From NCBI GenBank assembly GCA_045538305.1, contig JAZSRC010000013.1, forward strand, positions 1-41,781: DNA of 41,781 bases, in the 5' to 3' direction. Source of the DNA: SFHK01 sp045538305 (GTDB lineage: Bacteria > Bacillota > Clostridia > Christensenellales > Aristaeellaceae). The position numbers and the translations under genes were made by a program. A model generated the notes under the pieces. It was not told the DNA's origin, ran no database searches, and saw only the letters and a list, made by a program, of their open reading frames with translations. Shown one piece after another: positions 6,752 to 15,340 of this stretch (the first letter of the stretch is position 1; each line of letters starts with the position of its first letter).

Positions 6752-8899
6752 CTAATGCTTTCGCTTTTTCGGCGATCTTTCTTCAACCATGGCGAATTCT
6801 ACTTCTCCGGCGGGGATGTTGGCAGAATATACCTCTACCTTTAGCTTGTCGCCCAAGCGGATAACCCGATGCTTTCGTTGGCCGACCATCATCAGCCGAT
6901 CATCGTCCAGAGAATAAAAATCGTCCATCAGCTGCGGGGGAACGCGGCCTTCCGCGGTATTTTTGAGGGTAATGAACGCGCCCCGGCGGCTTAGGTGGGT
7001 GACAATGCCTGTGAAGGTTTCGCCGATATGGGCAGACAGATAGGCTGCGCACATAATGGCGTCGCCGCTGCGCTCGCACTGAGCGGCGCGTTCCTCCTGA
7101 TTGCTGGCTTCCCGCGTGCGTTCTCCCATGCGTTCCGCGTGCAGGCGATGCGCTTTTTCATCCAAACGCCCGGCGGCGTGCAGCTTCAGCATCCTGTGTG
7201 CGAGCAAATCGGGATACCGGCGGATGGGCGATGTAAAGTGGCAGTAGTCCCGCGCTGCCAGACCGTAATGCCCCAGCGGCTGATCGTGATACCGGGCGCG
7301 GCTCATGCAGCGAAGTATGGATCGTGAAACAATAACAGACTCTGGTCTGTTATTAAAATCATTCAATACCTGCTGCAGCTTTGCCGAAGAGGGTTTGGTA
7401 CCAAGCCTCCGCGGTTTTCCGAGTGATGCGATGAACGTTTCAAGGTTGGCGAGCCGGTCGGCATCGGGAGATTCGTGCACGCGGTAGGGAAAAGGAATTT
7501 CATTTGCCAGGGCGTGCGCGGCTACGGTCTCATTTGCAATCAGCATGAATTCTTCAATCAGTCGGTGTGCATCGCCTCTGTCCCTTGCTCGGGCTTCGGT
7601 GGGCATGCCGTCTGCGCCGAGTACAAACTCGGGCTCCGGAAGCTCAAGCTCGATCGCACCCCGGGCAATTCTGCGCGTTGTCAAACGCTTGGCCAGCGCG
7701 TTCATTTCTATCAGCGTTTCATGAATCACTTCCGGCACGGTGTTTTCCTGCCCGGCGAACAGGTTGTTTACGTCGTCATAGGTAAGCCTTGCAATTGAAC
7801 GAATGATTCCCGGCGTTAGCGTATAATCGACTACGCGCTCGTTTTCGAGGGTCATAATCAGGGAATACGTCAGCCGGTCCTCGTTCGGTCGCAGCGAGCA
7901 CAGATTGTTGCACAGCACCTCCGGCAGCATGGGAACGGTGAGACCGGGCAGGTAAACGCTGGTTCCGCGCGACTGCGCGTCTGCGTCTATTGCGCTTGCC
8001 GGCGTAACATAGGCAGACACATCCGCAATATGGACGCCAAGAACATATCGGCCGTTTTCCTTTTTCAGAGAAACTGCGTCGTCAAAGTCCTGCGCATCGC
8101 TTCCGTCGATTGTGAAGATCACGTCACTTCTAAAATCCATTCGCCTGTCATAATCGCTTTCGGAAGGCGAGGCGGGAAACAGGGCGGCTTCGCGCAGTGC
8201 TTCTTCGGAAAAGGATTTTGAAACGCCATATTGCGCAAGAATTCCTTCCATCTGCGCATTGATATCGGAGGCTTGACCCAATACCCTTGAAATGCGAACG
8301 CGCATATGAGCGCCTTTTCTAGGCCATTTGGTAACTTCAAACAGGCAAAGGTCACCCGGCGCAGCCATGGAAATATCGCCTTCAACGCTGATGCGTGCGG
8401 GAAGGCGTCTGTCGGGAACCAATGCATAGGCTTCCGGAGCAGAAGGCGGAAGGGGGCGGCGATGTCTTCCGGAGCGCCTGTGACGGTTTTCTTCAGGTTC
8501 AATGTACAGATTTGCGGTGATGAACGAATGGGCGCGCTTGATTACCCGAACCAGCGTTCCCCTGGGTTGATCGCCCTTTATGGTCAGGCGCACGTGTATT
8601 TTATCACCATCAAGCGCAACATCTTCCGGCATATCCAGATAGATATCGCTTCCACCGTCGACTGGCCTTGCAAAGGACGGTGCGCCCGGCAGCACGATTG
8701 CCGTGCAGAGAACGACCTCCATAATACGAAGCGGTGCATATTTGTGCTGCTTGGTATAAACGGCGCGCCCTTCTTCTACCAGCGCTTCCAGCGCCTGTTT
8801 AGCCTCATCGGGAGCGATTCCAAGATTCTGGGCAATCTTTTCGGCTTCTGTCGGGCGTTTAAGAGTTTCGAGTGATTCAAGCATATTCTGTGTGTTCAC
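6752..8899 (-). CDS. rnr: Ribonuclease R
   Basis: A 715-residue 3'-to-5' exoribonuclease of the RNase II/RNB family, which degrades structured RNA. In order: an N-terminal winged helix (about 1-60), cold-shock-like RNA-binding domains (about 80-240), and the RNB domain beginning with I-D-G-S-D-A-Q-D-F-D-D-A near residues 262-275, whose aspartates bind catalytic magnesium. A C-terminal S1 domain (about 630-700) and a short basic tail (S-P-K-K-R-K-H) follow. The start is GTG at 8897-8899 with GAGGA ten bases upstream. In many Firmicutes rnr lies in a secG-rnr-smpB cluster; here secG is directly upstream but a terminator separates them and smpB is not present. Convergent with lexA. Confidence 0.95.
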   Translation of the reverse strand: MNTQNMLESLETLKRPTEAEKIAQNLGIAPDEAKQALEALVEEGRAVYTKQHKYAPLRIMEVVLCTAIVLPGAPSFARPVDGGSDIYLDMPEDVALDGDKIHVRLTIKGDQPRGTLVRVIKRAHSFITANLYIEPEENRHRRSGRHRRPLPPSAPEAYALVPDRRLPARISVEGDISMAAPGDLCLFEVTKWPRKGAHMRVRISRVLGQASDINAQMEGILAQYGVSKSFSEEALREAALFPASPSESDYDRRMDFRSDVIFTIDGSDAQDFDDAVSLKKENGRYVLGVHIADVSAYVTPASAIDADAQSRGTSVYLPGLTVPMLPEVLCNNLCSLRPNEDRLTYSLIMTLENERVVDYTLTPGIIRSIARLTYDDVNNLFAGQENTVPEVIHETLIEMNALAKRLTTRRIARGAIELELPEPEFVLGADGMPTEARARDRGDAHRLIEEFMLIANETVAAHALANEIPFPYRVHESPDADRLANLETFIASLGKPRRLGTKPSSAKLQQVLNDFNNRPESVIVSRSILRCMSRARYHDQPLGHYGLAARDYCHFTSPIRRYPDLLAHRMLKLHAAGRLDEKAHRLHAERMGERTREASNQEERAAQCERSGDAIMCAAYLSAHIGETFTGIVTHLSRRGAFITLKNTAEGRVPPQLMDDFYSLDDDRLMMVGQRKHRVIRLGDKLKVEVYSANIPAGEVEFAMVEERSPKKRKH

Positions 8900-8978
8900 G
8901 GACGGTTATTCCTCGCTGGATGTGTTCTTCGTAGAATTATTCATGTCCCGAAAAGGGGCATTTTCATTCATCATACAG

Positions 8979-9014
8979 AAAACAAACGGCACTCAGCGAT
9001 CAGGCTGAATGCCG
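8979..9014 (-). terminator. Terminator downstream of secG
   Basis: An 11-bp stem with one G-T pair (arms 9004-9014 and 8987-8997) and a six-base loop, followed on the minus strand by TTTGTTTT. It separates secG from rnr. Confidence 0.75.
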
Positions 9015-9036
9015 CTTCGATTTTGATCAGTATTTG

Positions 9037-9990
9037 TTATTCGGCTGCGCCGTCGGTGGTTGCTGCGTCGGCAGGCTCGGTGGCCGCTTCGTCTGCAACT
9101 GCGGTTTCCTGAGCAGCGTCCTCGGTTGCGTTCTCTTCAATTACCGGTACTTCAACTGCTTCAGCAGGAGTGGCCTCTGAGGGAGTGGCCTCTACAACAG
9201 CGTTGGGATCTACATATACTACGGTGAATACCATGTTCTGAGCGGGCATGGTTTCGGGGATTTCCTGATTCCACTTTACCTCGTAGCCTTCCACTACGGG
9301 CAGCGCCGGGAACAGAGAAGCGTCGACAGGCTCGCCGTAAACGATCTCAAGAATGACGCTGAAGGGATCTTCGGTTGCCTCGACGGGCGTCGCAGCTTCG
9401 ACCGGAGTTGCAGCCTCGGCGGGAGTGGCAGTTTCTGTGCCGGGAACAATGCCCTTATCGAAAGCGATGGTGTAGGTATTCTTTTCGTAGTGCGCTGTTA
9501 CCGTCAGGGTGTCGCGGCCCATCGTCTCAGGAAGTTCGGGATCCCAGTGGCCGGTGTGACCCTCAAGGTACGGAACGGGAAGAACATACTCGTTCAGGTC
9601 TGCGCCGTAGGCAAAGGAAGCGCGCTTCTCATCGAGAGAAAGGTTGTCGTAATAGCCTTCCTCACGCTCGATGCGGTTGTAAAGATCGTTCATCATGAGA
9701 GTTTCCACATTGGGGAAAATCTCGTTGCCTTCTTCGTCATAGCAAAGAACATCGTACGTTTTGGCGTTGTACCACGTTGCTACGATGGCTAACACTACAA
9801 ACGCTGCAGCTGCAAACTTGGTGATCTTAAGAAGCTTGCCTTCAACGCTCTTGGACTTATTCTTGCCAAGGAAGGTTTCGGCTGCGCCGCCGATGGCGCC
9901 GAGGCCCTGCTTGTTGCCTTCCTGCATCAGAACGGCGACAATCAGAACGAGGGAGATGAGAATGAGAACAATATTGATGATAACAGACAT
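9037..9990 (-). CDS. secG: SecG translocase subunit with large extracytoplasmic InlB-like extension
   Basis: A 317-residue protein; SecG normally has about 75. Residues 1-75 are a standard SecG: helix about 2-22, the loop Q-E-G-N-K-Q-G-L-G-A-I-G-G-A-A-E-T-F-L-G-K, and helix about 56-74. The frame then continues into an acidic linker and two repeat units resembling InlB B-repeats or MucBP modules (about 130-170 and 215-261). Each contains G-H-W-D-P-E-L-P-E-T-M or a close variant followed by T-V-T-A-H-Y or a similar strand. Tandem A-T-P-x-E-A motifs and an Ala/Glu/Thr-rich tail complete it. The SecG C-terminus faces outward, so the extension would lie outside the membrane. ATG at 9988-9990 follows GGGGAGGA by seven bases; an upstream in-frame start lacks such a site. 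It has its own promoter. The extension's function is unknown. Confidence 0.9.
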   Translation of the reverse strand: MSVIINIVLILISLVLIVAVLMQEGNKQGLGAIGGAAETFLGKNKSKSVEGKLLKITKFAAAAFVVLAIVATWYNAKTYDVLCYDEEGNEIFPNVETLMMNDLYNRIEREEGYYDNLSLDEKRASFAYGADLNEYVLPVPYLEGHTGHWDPELPETMGRDTLTVTAHYEKNTYTIAFDKGIVPGTETATPAEAATPVEAATPVEATEDPFSVILEIVYGEPVDASLFPALPVVEGYEVKWNQEIPETMPAQNMVFTVVYVDPNAVVEATPSEATPAEAVEVPVIEENATEDAAQETAVADEAATEPADAATTDGAAE

Positions 9991-10055
9991 TGAGAATTCC
10001 TCCCCAAAATTACGTAGCATGGTTATCCATGCCGATAAAGCACAAAGCACTATGT

Positions 10056-10084
10056 ATTATACCATGTGTTTCCCCTTATGGCAA
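10056..10084 (-). promoter_or_regulatory. secG promoter
   Basis: On the minus strand TTGCCA (10079-10084) and TATAAT (10056-10061), 17-base spacer. Divergent from the rhaA promoter. Confidence 0.75.
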
Positions 10085-10161
10085 CACTTTTTTGCGTGAA
10101 TTTTCGAAAAATTATGTGCAGATCGTGGAAAAATCATGGCGAAACCATGAGTATTTCATAC

Positions 10162-10190
10162 TTTACAAAGCAAAGAAAATGTTATAGAAT
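10162..10190 (+). promoter_or_regulatory. rhaA promoter
   Basis: TTTACA (10162-10167) and TAGAAT (10185-10190) separated by 17 bases, about 40 bases before the start codon. Confidence 0.65.
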
Positions 10191-10228
10191 ATGTGACAAG
10201 GGAAAAACATAAAATAGGAGGAATAATG

Positions 10229-11503
10229 ATGGCTGTTAATGAAAAGCTCATTCTCAGCGGATATGAGTATGCCAAGGAAGTTTATGCGGCAAAAGGCATA
10301 GATGTAGAAGAAGCGATGGAAAAAGCCGCAAAGTTTACGATTTCTATGCATTGCTGGCAGGGCGACGATGTCGTAGGCTGCGAGGGTGAAGGCGGCGGAG
10401 CTTCCGGCGGCATTCAGACCACAGGCAATTATCCCGGACGCGCCCGCAATGGCGATGAGCTGCGCAAGGATTTCCTGAAGGCAATCTCCCTGATTCCCGG
10501 AAAGAAAAAGTTGAATCTGCATGCAAGCTATGCAGAACTGCACGGAAAGAAAATTGACCGCGACGCGTATACCGCGGAGGAATTTGCCGACTGGATGGCA
10601 TTTGCCAAGGAAAACAAGCTGGGCCTCGACTTTAACCCTACCTATTTCTCCCATCCCTATGCTGCGGATGGTTTTACCCTGTCCAGCACCATCAAAAAGC
10701 ATCGCGATTTCTGGATTGAGCACGGCAAGCGCGTGCGCGAGATTGCCGAGGTTTTCGGAAAGAATCAGGACACTCCTTGCGTAATCAATCACTGGATGCC
10801 CGATGGCTATAAAGATACTCCCGCCGATACCGTAGGCCCCCGTGCCCGTATGGTCGAAGCGTTGGACGAGATCTTCAATGCCAAGGATATCTCTGAGGAA
10901 CATGTGCTGGACGCCGTTGAAAGCAAACTCTTTGGCATCGGCGTAGAAAGCTACACCGTAGGCTCCAACGAGCTGATGATGGGCTATGCGGTAAGCCGCA
11001 AAAAGCTTCTGACGCTGGATACCGGTCACTTCCATCCCACAGAGGTTGTCAGCGATAAAATCAGCGCGGTGCTGCAGTTCATGCCCAAAATGCTTCTGCA
11101 CATTTCCCGCCCCGTTCGCTGGGACAGCGACCATGTAGTCATTCTTGACAGTGAGACCAGCCGTATTTTCAACGAAATCATTGGAAACGGTCTGGAGGAT
11201 CGCGTATTCTCCGCTCTGGATTATTTCGATGCTTCCATCAATCGCGTAGCTGCATGGGTTATCGGTGTACGCAACGCGCAGAAGGCCGTTCTGCAGGCGT
11301 ATCTTTGCCCCAACAAGGCCATTCAGAAGGCCGAGGCGGAGTACGATTATACCGCCCGCCTTGCCATGCAGGAGGAAGCCAAGTCCATGCCGTTCGGCCC
11401 CATCTGGGATATGTACTGCCTGAAGCAGGGCGTGCCGGTAGGCGATGCATGGCTGGAGGAAGTTCGCGCATACGAAAAGGAAGAGCTAGCAAAGCGCGTA
11501 TAA
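10229..11503 (+). CDS. rhaA: L-rhamnose isomerase
   Basis: A 424-residue enzyme, close to the usual length, that converts L-rhamnose to L-rhamnulose in the cytoplasm using a divalent metal (commonly Mn). Family segments seen include L-N-L-H-A-S-Y, the F-N-P-T-Y-F-S-H-P loop, I-N-H-W-M-P-D-G-Y-K-D, V-G-S-N-E-L-M-M-G-Y-A and L-T-L-D-T-G-H-F-H-P-T-E, whose His, Asp and Glu residues form the metal site. Two ATG codons occur in tandem; I chose the second (10229), seven bases from AGGAGG. The kinase and aldolase of the pathway (rhaB, rhaD) are not in the window. A terminator follows before the fucosidase gene. Confidence 0.95.
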   Translation: MAVNEKLILSGYEYAKEVYAAKGIDVEEAMEKAAKFTISMHCWQGDDVVGCEGEGGGASGGIQTTGNYPGRARNGDELRKDFLKAISLIPGKKKLNLHASYAELHGKKIDRDAYTAEEFADWMAFAKENKLGLDFNPTYFSHPYAADGFTLSSTIKKHRDFWIEHGKRVREIAEVFGKNQDTPCVINHWMPDGYKDTPADTVGPRARMVEALDEIFNAKDISEEHVLDAVESKLFGIGVESYTVGSNELMMGYAVSRKKLLTLDTGHFHPTEVVSDKISAVLQFMPKMLLHISRPVRWDSDHVVILDSETSRIFNEIIGNGLEDRVFSALDYFDASINRVAAWVIGVRNAQKAVLQAYLCPNKAIQKAEAEYDYTARLAMQEEAKSMPFGPIWDMYCLKQGVPVGDAWLEEVRAYEKEELAKRV

Positions 11504-11521
11504 AGAAGTATTACCATTACC

Positions 11522-11548
11522 GAAGCGGCCGCCCGGCCGCTTCTTTTA
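11522..11548 (+). terminator. Terminator between rhaA and the fucosidase gene
   Basis: A GC-rich stem of 9-10 bp (GAAGCGGCC/GGCCGCTTC) followed by TTTTAT. No clear promoter lies in the 30 bases before the fucosidase gene, so partial read-through is likely. Confidence 0.7.
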
Positions 11549-11577
11549 TCAACATTGATCGAAAACGGAGATTTATC

Positions 11578-12912
11578 ATGACAATTGATTTCAGAAAAGC
11601 CGCAGCGCGTGTGGTACCCTCCGAACGGCAAAAAAAGTTTATGGCGGATCCGTTTTATGCCTTTGTTCATTTTTCGCCCAACACCTATACCGGAAAGGAA
11701 TGGGGAGACGGCAAGGAGGATCCGGCGATCTTTAACCCCGTGAACCTGAATTGTGATGAATGGGTTCGGGCGATCAAATCCGCCGGCATGACGGGAATGG
11801 TGCTTACTGCCAAGCATCATGACGGCTTTTGCCTGTGGCCCAGCAAATATACGGAGCATTCCGTAAAAAACAGTCCATGGAAAAACGGAAAGGGCGATGT
11901 TGTCCGGGAGGCTGCCGAAGCCTGCAGACGGGGCGGAATCCGATTTGGCTTTTATCTTTCACCTTGGGACAGAAACTGCGCCCTTTACGGAAGCGACGCC
12001 TATAATGATTATTACAAGGCGCAGCTGACCGAGCTTCTTACCGAATACGGAGATATATTCTACGTTTGGTTTGACGGCGCCTGCGGAGAAGGTCCGAACG
12101 GCAAAAAGCAGGAGTACGATTTTGACGGATATATCGAATTGATCCGCAAATACCAGCCGAATGCCTGCATCTTCAACGACGGCGGCCCCGATATCCATTG
12201 GATCGGTAATGAAAGCGGTAAGCCGCGCTATGCGGAATGGTGTGTGCTGCCGAATGAGCTTCTGAAGCGGTGTGAAATTCAGCAGCCGCTGACGCCGGAA
12301 GGCGAACTCACTTCTATTTATAATACATGGCAGGATCTGGGAAGCGACTGCGTGATCCGCCATAGCCGGGGTCTTTCGTTTTCTCCGGCGGAAACCGATA
12401 TGTCGATTCGCCCCGGCTGGTTCTATCATCCGGAGGAGGAACCGCATTCGCTTGAAAGGCTCGTAAACACCTATATGACGTCCGTAGGCGGAAATTCCAG
12501 CTTTCACCTGAATATACCGCCCATGCCGGACGGCCGGTTTGACGAAAGAGATGTAAAGCGCCTTAAGGAGCTTGGAGAGGCGCTTGCGGACGCATTTTCA
12601 AACGAACTCACGGAAGTGTCCGTTGAAAAAAGCGCAGGCGCCGTTTCTCAATGTACGTATCGGGTAAAAATGAATGACAAGGCCGCTATCCGGTATATCG
12701 TTCTCAAAGAGGATATGACAAAGGGTCAGAGAGTAGAGCGCTTCCAGCTATTAAAGGCGGATGATTTTGGGAAAATGGTATGCTTCTATGAAGGCACAAC
12801 AATCGGATTTTCCAGAATCTGCATTTTGAATGGCGAATTGCTCGATGTTTTCGAAGTGCGCGTGCTTTCCTCCAGAGACGAAGCGGATTTATCAATAACA
12901 ATTTACAGCTAG
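11578..12912 (+). CDS. GH29 alpha-L-fucosidase
   Basis: A 444-residue protein whose ATG at 11578 lies seven bases after GGAG. GH29 enzymes release alpha-linked L-fucose. Typical segments are F-V-H-F-S-P-N-T-Y near residue 30, A-K-H-H-D-G-F-C-L-W-P-S-K-Y-T around 80-95, G-F-Y-L-S-P-W-D and the nucleophile Asp166 in Y-V-W-F-D-G-A. There is no signal peptide, so it probably works on imported fucosylated oligosaccharides. A C-terminal beta-sandwich follows the barrel. The gene comes after rhaA, and both act on 6-deoxyhexoses. No transporter is visible nearby. Confidence 0.92.
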   Translation: MTIDFRKAAARVVPSERQKKFMADPFYAFVHFSPNTYTGKEWGDGKEDPAIFNPVNLNCDEWVRAIKSAGMTGMVLTAKHHDGFCLWPSKYTEHSVKNSPWKNGKGDVVREAAEACRRGGIRFGFYLSPWDRNCALYGSDAYNDYYKAQLTELLTEYGDIFYVWFDGACGEGPNGKKQEYDFDGYIELIRKYQPNACIFNDGGPDIHWIGNESGKPRYAEWCVLPNELLKRCEIQQPLTPEGELTSIYNTWQDLGSDCVIRHSRGLSFSPAETDMSIRPGWFYHPEEEPHSLERLVNTYMTSVGGNSSFHLNIPPMPDGRFDERDVKRLKELGEALADAFSNELTEVSVEKSAGAVSQCTYRVKMNDKAAIRYIVLKEDMTKGQRVERFQLLKADDFGKMVCFYEGTTIGFSRICILNGELLDVFEVRVLSSRDEADLSITIYS

Positions 12913-13004
12913 CCCGCATGATTCGACGCATTCCGATAATATTTTTGGAAATAATGACGAATGTTGCAAACGGATTACAAATTTGAATAAATTACTGATA
13001 AAAC

Positions 13005-13033
13005 TTGAATTTGATGTATTTACGGCGTAGAAT
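13005..13033 (+). promoter_or_regulatory. Promoter of the Ig-like surface protein gene
   Basis: TTGAAT (13005-13010) and TAGAAT (13028-13033), 17-base spacer, about 50 bases before the ATG. Confidence 0.6.
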
Positions 13034-13082
13034 TGGTGTATAGTTGGCAGGGTTATGAAGAACCTGCAGAGGAGGAATACCA

Positions 13083-13559
13083 ATGCGCAAGCGCGCCGGG
13101 ATTTGCATATTATGTGCAATTCTCATATTGCTGTTTGTTCAGGCCTCGGCGTCTGCTGCCGGTGCTGTCCGCACATATCTCACATTCAGGGTAACCAACC
13201 GTACGCAGAGCTCGGTTGTGAACGTTGGCGAGGATCTCCAGATTGAAGTCGGCGTGGACGGAGCAAATCCTACGGCATGGCAGTGGTACTTTGAAGGGCA
13301 GAAAATCGAAGAGGAAGCAGACGAACGCATTTACAATATTATTAATGCTCAGCCGGAGGACGCAGGTGTTTACACCATGCAGGCCTATGAGGGCGAAAAA
13401 ATGGTGCTGAAGGTGGACGTAAATGTTCGCGTAATCGACACCACGTTTATCCCTGCATCGGGCGATTCGTCTATGCCGGTGGCCGTTGCGTTTGCGGCTT
13501 TGGGCGCTGCGGTATGCATGATGGCGGTGATTATTCGCCATCGCCGTATCAGCGCATGA
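13083..13559 (+). CDS. Secreted Ig-like protein with sortase-like C-terminal signal
   Basis: A 158-residue protein starting at an ATG seven bases after GGAGG. Residues 1-26 form a signal peptide (basic start, long hydrophobic core, A-S-A-S-A-A). Residues about 35-118 look like one immunoglobulin-like domain: W-Q-W-Y-F-E-G-Q-K-I and the E-D-A-G-V-Y-T strand typical of I-set folds. The C-terminus has I-P-A-S-G-D at 123-128, a hydrophobic helix at about 131-151 and a basic R-H-R-R end. This is the architecture of LPxTG-type cell wall anchors with an altered pentapeptide; a plain membrane anchor is the alternative. Its partner is unknown. A terminator separates it from tgt. Confidence 0.75.
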   Translation: MRKRAGICILCAILILLFVQASASAAGAVRTYLTFRVTNRTQSSVVNVGEDLQIEVGVDGANPTAWQWYFEGQKIEEEADERIYNIINAQPEDAGVYTMQAYEGEKMVLKVDVNVRVIDTTFIPASGDSSMPVAVAFAALGAAVCMMAVIIRHRRISA

Positions 13560-13581
13560 TTGCAACATCGGGATTATTAGG

Positions 13582-13615
13582 GTGATCCGCCGAATAGCTG
13601 CGGATCACTTTTTTT
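13582..13615 (+). terminator. Terminator after the Ig-like protein gene
   Basis: A 9-bp perfect stem (13582-13590 with 13600-13608) and nine-base loop, then T7. The tgt start codon is only 18 bases further on with no visible promoter between. Confidence 0.85.
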
Positions 13616-13632
13616 GAGGGAGGACTTCAAAC

Positions 13633-14757
13633 GTGGCAAAACCCTTTGAATTTGAGCTTCTGCACATATGCAAACAGACCGGCGCCCGCCGAGGCAGGCT
13701 TCATACGCCCCATGGCGTAATTGAAACGCCGATTTTTATGCCCGTAGGCACTCAGGCGTCTGTAAAGACCGTATCGCCAGAGGAGCTTAAGGAACTTGGC
13801 GCGCAGATTATACTTTCCAATACGTATCATCTTCATTTGCGCCCCGGCGAGCAACTGGTGGCTGACGCAGGCGATTTGCACGCGTTCATGAACTGGGACA
13901 GGCCGATTCTGACCGACAGCGGCGGATTTCAGGTGTTCTCTCTTGCAGGGCTTCGCAAGCTGACGGAGGAGGGCGTTATGTTCCGTTCGCATCTTGACGG
14001 CAGCAAGCATTTCTTTTCGCCCGAAGTTTCCATCGGTATTCAGGAAAAGCTTGGAAGCGATATCGCCATGCAGTTTGACGAGTGCTCCCCTTATCCCTGC
14101 GACTATGACCGCGCACAAAAGGCCATGAAGCGAACCATTCGCTGGCTGCATCGCTGTATGGATGCAAAAATCCGTGACGACCAGGCGCTGTTTGGCATTG
14201 TGCAGGGTGCGTTTTACAAGGATCTTCGCATTGAATGCGCAAAGGAAATGTCCAAGCTCGACCTTCCCGGTTTCGGTATCGGGGGTTTGTCCGTAGGGGA
14301 GCCCAAGGAGATCATGTATGATATGCTGGAGGCCATCGCACCGGTTATGCCCGAGGGAAAGCCGAGGTATTTGATGGGCGTAGGCTCTCCGGACTGCCTG
14401 ATCGAAGGCGTTATTCGCGGCGTAGACATGTTCGACTGCGTGCTTGCGACGCGAGTTGCCAGAAACGGAACCGTGTTTACCCGAAACGGAAGACTGGTTA
14501 TCCGAAACGCCAAGTATGCGCATGATTTTGCGCCCCTTGACGAAACCTGCGATTGTTATGCTTGCCGCAATTACTCCAGAGCGTATATCCGCCACCTGCT
14601 GAAGGCAGAGGAGATATTCGGACTGCGCCTGTGCTCCATTCATAACCTGCGCTTCCTGACAAAGCTTATGGAGGACGTCAGAAGCGCCATCGAGCAGGAT
14701 GCGCTCAGAGACTTTATAGAGAGCTTCTATGCCACGCATGGCCGCGGGAACTGGTGA
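13633..14757 (+). CDS. tgt: tRNA-guanine transglycosylase
   Basis: A 374-residue enzyme of normal length that exchanges guanine-34 for preQ1 in GUN-anticodon tRNAs during queuosine synthesis. The substrate-binding T-D-S-G-G-F-Q contains Asp95. The nucleophile is Asp268 in M-F-D-C-V-L-A-T-R. A zinc site is formed by C-D-C-Y-A-C and a downstream H in C-S-I-H-N near the C-terminus. The start is GTG at 13633 behind GGGAGGA. yajC follows about 100 bases downstream with its own promoter; tgt next to yajC is a widespread arrangement. queA is not present here. Confidence 0.97.
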   Translation: MAKPFEFELLHICKQTGARRGRLHTPHGVIETPIFMPVGTQASVKTVSPEELKELGAQIILSNTYHLHLRPGEQLVADAGDLHAFMNWDRPILTDSGGFQVFSLAGLRKLTEEGVMFRSHLDGSKHFFSPEVSIGIQEKLGSDIAMQFDECSPYPCDYDRAQKAMKRTIRWLHRCMDAKIRDDQALFGIVQGAFYKDLRIECAKEMSKLDLPGFGIGGLSVGEPKEIMYDMLEAIAPVMPEGKPRYLMGVGSPDCLIEGVIRGVDMFDCVLATRVARNGTVFTRNGRLVIRNAKYAHDFAPLDETCDCYACRNYSRAYIRHLLKAEEIFGLRLCSIHNLRFLTKLMEDVRSAIEQDALRDFIESFYATHGRGNW

Positions 14758-14794
14758 TTTTCGTCAATCTTTACGTATGAATCATGTTTGGCCG

Positions 14795-14823
14795 TTGTTT
14801 CAAGGGCAATAATCATGTATAAT
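14795..14823 (+). promoter_or_regulatory. yajC promoter
   Basis: TTGTTT (14795-14800) and TATAAT (14818-14823), 17-base spacer. Confidence 0.65.
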
Positions 14824-14861
14824 ACTGTATTGTAGAATATTCCGTTAAAGGAGAAATTGTT

Positions 14862-15227
14862 ATGCTGAATCAGATTGCTAATTCCACGCTTCTTACCGTT
14901 GCAAATGACGGAGCCCAGAGTGCAGCCGGCGGCGCCAGCATGATCTCGTCCCTCGTGATCATGGTTCTGATGTTTGTGGCTCTGTATTTCATTATGATCC
15001 GTCCCCAGAAGAAAAAGGACAAGGCCGTAAAAGACATGCTCGCAGCGCTGAAGGTTGGCGATCGTATCCTGACCATCGGCGGTATCTACGGCACCATTAC
15101 CCAGGTTCGTGAAGATCAGGTTGTTATCGCAGTCGGCGCTCAGAAGACTACTATGCACATGGCCCGCTGGGCAGTTAAGTCCGTTGAAGATGCGCCTCTG
15201 GAGAACGACGCAGCTCCCGAAGTTTAA
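14862..15227 (+). CDS. yajC: Preprotein translocase accessory subunit YajC
   Basis: A 121-residue membrane protein that associates with SecDF next to the SecYEG channel. One membrane helix spans about residues 27-46, followed by the conserved I-R-P-Q-K-K-K and a small cytoplasmic domain (V-G-D-R-I-L-T-I-G-G-I-Y-G-T-I). An AAGGAG site precedes the ATG. Located after tgt, as in many bacteria; secD and secF do not follow here. A bidirectional terminator closes the transcript. Confidence 0.95.
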   Translation: MLNQIANSTLLTVANDGAQSAAGGASMISSLVIMVLMFVALYFIMIRPQKKKDKAVKDMLAALKVGDRILTIGGIYGTITQVREDQVVIAVGAQKTTMHMARWAVKSVEDAPLENDAAPEV

Positions 15228-15270
15228 TGACGATGCGGCTTTATAAAGCCGCACAGCAATTCCAATAAAA

Positions 15271-15326
15271 CATCCCCATGTGATAACAGGAAGATGCTTT
15301 CCTGAATACCGCATGGGGATGTTTTT
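15271..15326. terminator. Bidirectional terminator between yajC and metY
   Basis: A 10-bp stem (15271-15280 with 15312-15321) enclosing an inner hairpin. T5 follows on the plus strand and TTTTATT on the minus strand, so it can serve both convergent transcripts. Confidence 0.8.
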
Positions 15327-15340
15327 ACGAAAAAATGAGC

